Under the pieces are notes generated by a model. It had not been told where the DNA came from, did not search any database, and worked only from the letters and a program-made list of their open reading frames with translations. 7,989 bases of DNA from Candidatus Omnitrophota bacterium (GTDB lineage: Bacteria; Omnitrophota; Gorgyraeia; Tantalellales; Tantalellaceae), in assembly GCA_018814505.1 (NCBI GenBank), contig JAHIZQ010000178.1, positions 1 through 7,989 on the forward strand. The letters run 5' to 3'. Every line of letters begins with the position of its first letter. Within the stretch, counting starts at the first letter, position 1. Below are positions 7,070-7,989 of the stretch, piece by piece. A program made the position numbers and the translations under genes.

Positions 7070-7879
7070 CTAAATTTTAACTGATTGTTTACTATTTTTT
7101 ACTTCTTCAAACAATTCCTGCGCCTGGCTAACCGTTGCCCCTTTGTGCACAATAGCGTTAAGACCTGCCGCTACGCCCCTAGGATCAGGGCTTTGCCACA
7201 CATTCCTCCCGAGATTTATGCCTCGGGCTCCCTTTTGCATGCCGTCATAAACAAATTCAAAAACTTCACGTTCAGTTTCACATTTTGGGCCACCAGCCAT
7301 AACAACCGGAACAGGACATCCGTTTATAACTTTATCAAAATCTTTTTCACACCAATATGTTTTTACAACACGCGCGCCTAATTCCGCGGCTATCCGGCAA
7401 CATAACGCGAGGTACCTTGCCTCTCTTTTTTCCATTTCTTTTCCCACAGCAGTAACAGCCATTACAGGAATTCCATAATTTTCACAAACATTCACTATTT
7501 TTGATAGGTTTTTTAAAGTTTCTTTTTCGTAAGCGCTCCCGATAAAAACGGAAACACCAACAGCACTAGCATTAAGCCTCAAAACCTCTTCTATTGAAGT
7601 TGTTAAAACTTCATTGGCAAGATCTTTTCCAACCACACTTGTGCCTCCAGACACCCTTAAAATGATAGGTTTACTCTGCGCGGGTTCAATACACGCCCTG
7701 AGAACACCTCTCGTAACAAAAAGCGCGTCACAATATTCAAGAAGCGGCCTAATCGTTTCAGCCGGTTTTTCTAAACACCGCGTGGGTCCTTGAAAATATC
7801 CGTGATCTATAGGCAGAAAAAAACAATTACCATCCTGGCCAAAAAGCTGACTTAATCTATTTTGCATTCCCCAATCCAT
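7070..7879 (-). CDS. LsrF/DhnA-type class I aldolase or thiolase
   Basis: This 269-residue TIM-barrel protein closely resembles E. coli LsrF (3-hydroxy-5-phosphonooxypentane-2,4-dione thiolase) as I recall it. Shared blocks are DWGMQ-RLS at the start, DHGYFQGPT (25-33), TRGVLR (56-61), AVTAVGKEM (141-149) and VVKTYW with the Schiff-base lysine Lys173. The phosphate-binding end is INLGRNVWQS (221-230). LsrF acts in autoinducer-2 breakdown, but relatives in the DeoC/FbaB/DhnA group include fructose-bisphosphate and aminodideoxyheptulosonate aldolases. With no lsr transport or kinase genes in view, the substrate is best described as a phosphorylated keto-sugar of unknown identity. It lacks the roughly 30-residue N-terminal extension of E. 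coli LsrF: an in-frame TAA lies just upstream, and GGAGG (7889-7893) sits nine bases before the ATG. Its start is 2 bp after the stop of the preceding gene. Confidence 0.9.
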   Translation of the reverse strand: MDWGMQNRLSQLFGQDGNCFFLPIDHGYFQGPTRCLEKPAETIRPLLEYCDALFVTRGVLRACIEPAQSKPIILRVSGGTSVVGKDLANEVLTTSIEEVLRLNASAVGVSVFIGSAYEKETLKNLSKIVNVCENYGIPVMAVTAVGKEMEKREARYLALCCRIAAELGARVVKTYWCEKDFDKVINGCPVPVVMAGGPKCETEREVFEFVYDGMQKGARGINLGRNVWQSPDPRGVAAGLNAIVHKGATVSQAQELFEEVKNSKQSVKI

Positions 7880-7881
7880 AA

Positions 7882-7989
7882 TTATATGCCTCCATTTTTA
7901 TGTTGCTCTTCTTTTAATTCGATGTCTCCGATGAACTTCTTCCTGAAAAGTTTTTGTATGCACACTTTTAATCTGCATGTTTCGAAAGC
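7882..7989 (-). CDS. 3' end of an unidentified upstream gene
   Basis: One minus-strand frame is open from the window edge for 35 codons to a TAA at 7882-7884, two bases before the aldolase ATG. The fragment (starting AFETCRLKVCIQKLF, ending KNGGI) alternates hydrophobic and charged residues like a real C-terminus, and contains the aldolase ribosome binding site within its last codons. It is too short for me to assign a family. A second frame is also open through the segment, ending slightly earlier with a His/Arg-rich tail, so the frame choice rests on composition and the close 2-bp junction. Confidence 0.5.
   Translation of the reverse strand, partial: AFETCRLKVCIQKLFRKKFIGDIELKEEQHKNGGI

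Overview
The window is a bacterial chromosome segment that is moderately AT-rich and compactly coded. Every supported gene lies on the minus strand, so transcription runs from high to low coordinates. There are nine coding regions. Seven are complete and two are cut by the window edges. One of the complete genes is a 31-codon ribosomal-type gene that default gene finders can easily miss. I see no tRNA, rRNA, CRISPR array, insertion sequence or phage gene. A Sec-exported TPR protein and a putative lipoprotein suggest a diderm-like (Gram-negative-type) envelope. Together with the COX24-like small basic protein, the split transketolase and the long-form HisG, this would fit an uncultured lineage such as Omnitrophota/PVC-related bacteria. 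That placement is inference from gene content only.

Right block (7989 to 6016, minus strand): the 3' end of an unidentified gene is followed 2 bp later by an LsrF-type class I aldolase/thiolase, then 13 bp later by a zinc-dependent, probably NAD-linked medium-chain dehydrogenase. The tight spacing indicates one transcript and a small catabolic or sugar-interconversion unit. Positions 5780-6015 are intergenic and contain a good sigma70-like promoter facing hisG.

Middle (5779 to 4901): a stand-alone long-form hisG (ATP phosphoribosyltransferase), with no other histidine genes in view. Its start is better placed at the ATG at 5779 than at the upstream GTG at 5791.

Left block (4785 to 1): a likely co-transcribed run of five genes. 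They are a COX24/bS22-like basic ribosomal peptide, a 13-repeat TPR exported protein (5 bp gap), an N-terminal-half transketolase, an FtsH-family membrane AAA protease almost lacking its periplasmic domain, and a putative lipoprotein whose GTG start overlaps the protease stop by 8 bp. The mix of translation, carbon metabolism and envelope quality control has no single obvious pathway. The protease-lipoprotein pair and the TPR protein may act together at the cell envelope, but that is a hypothesis.
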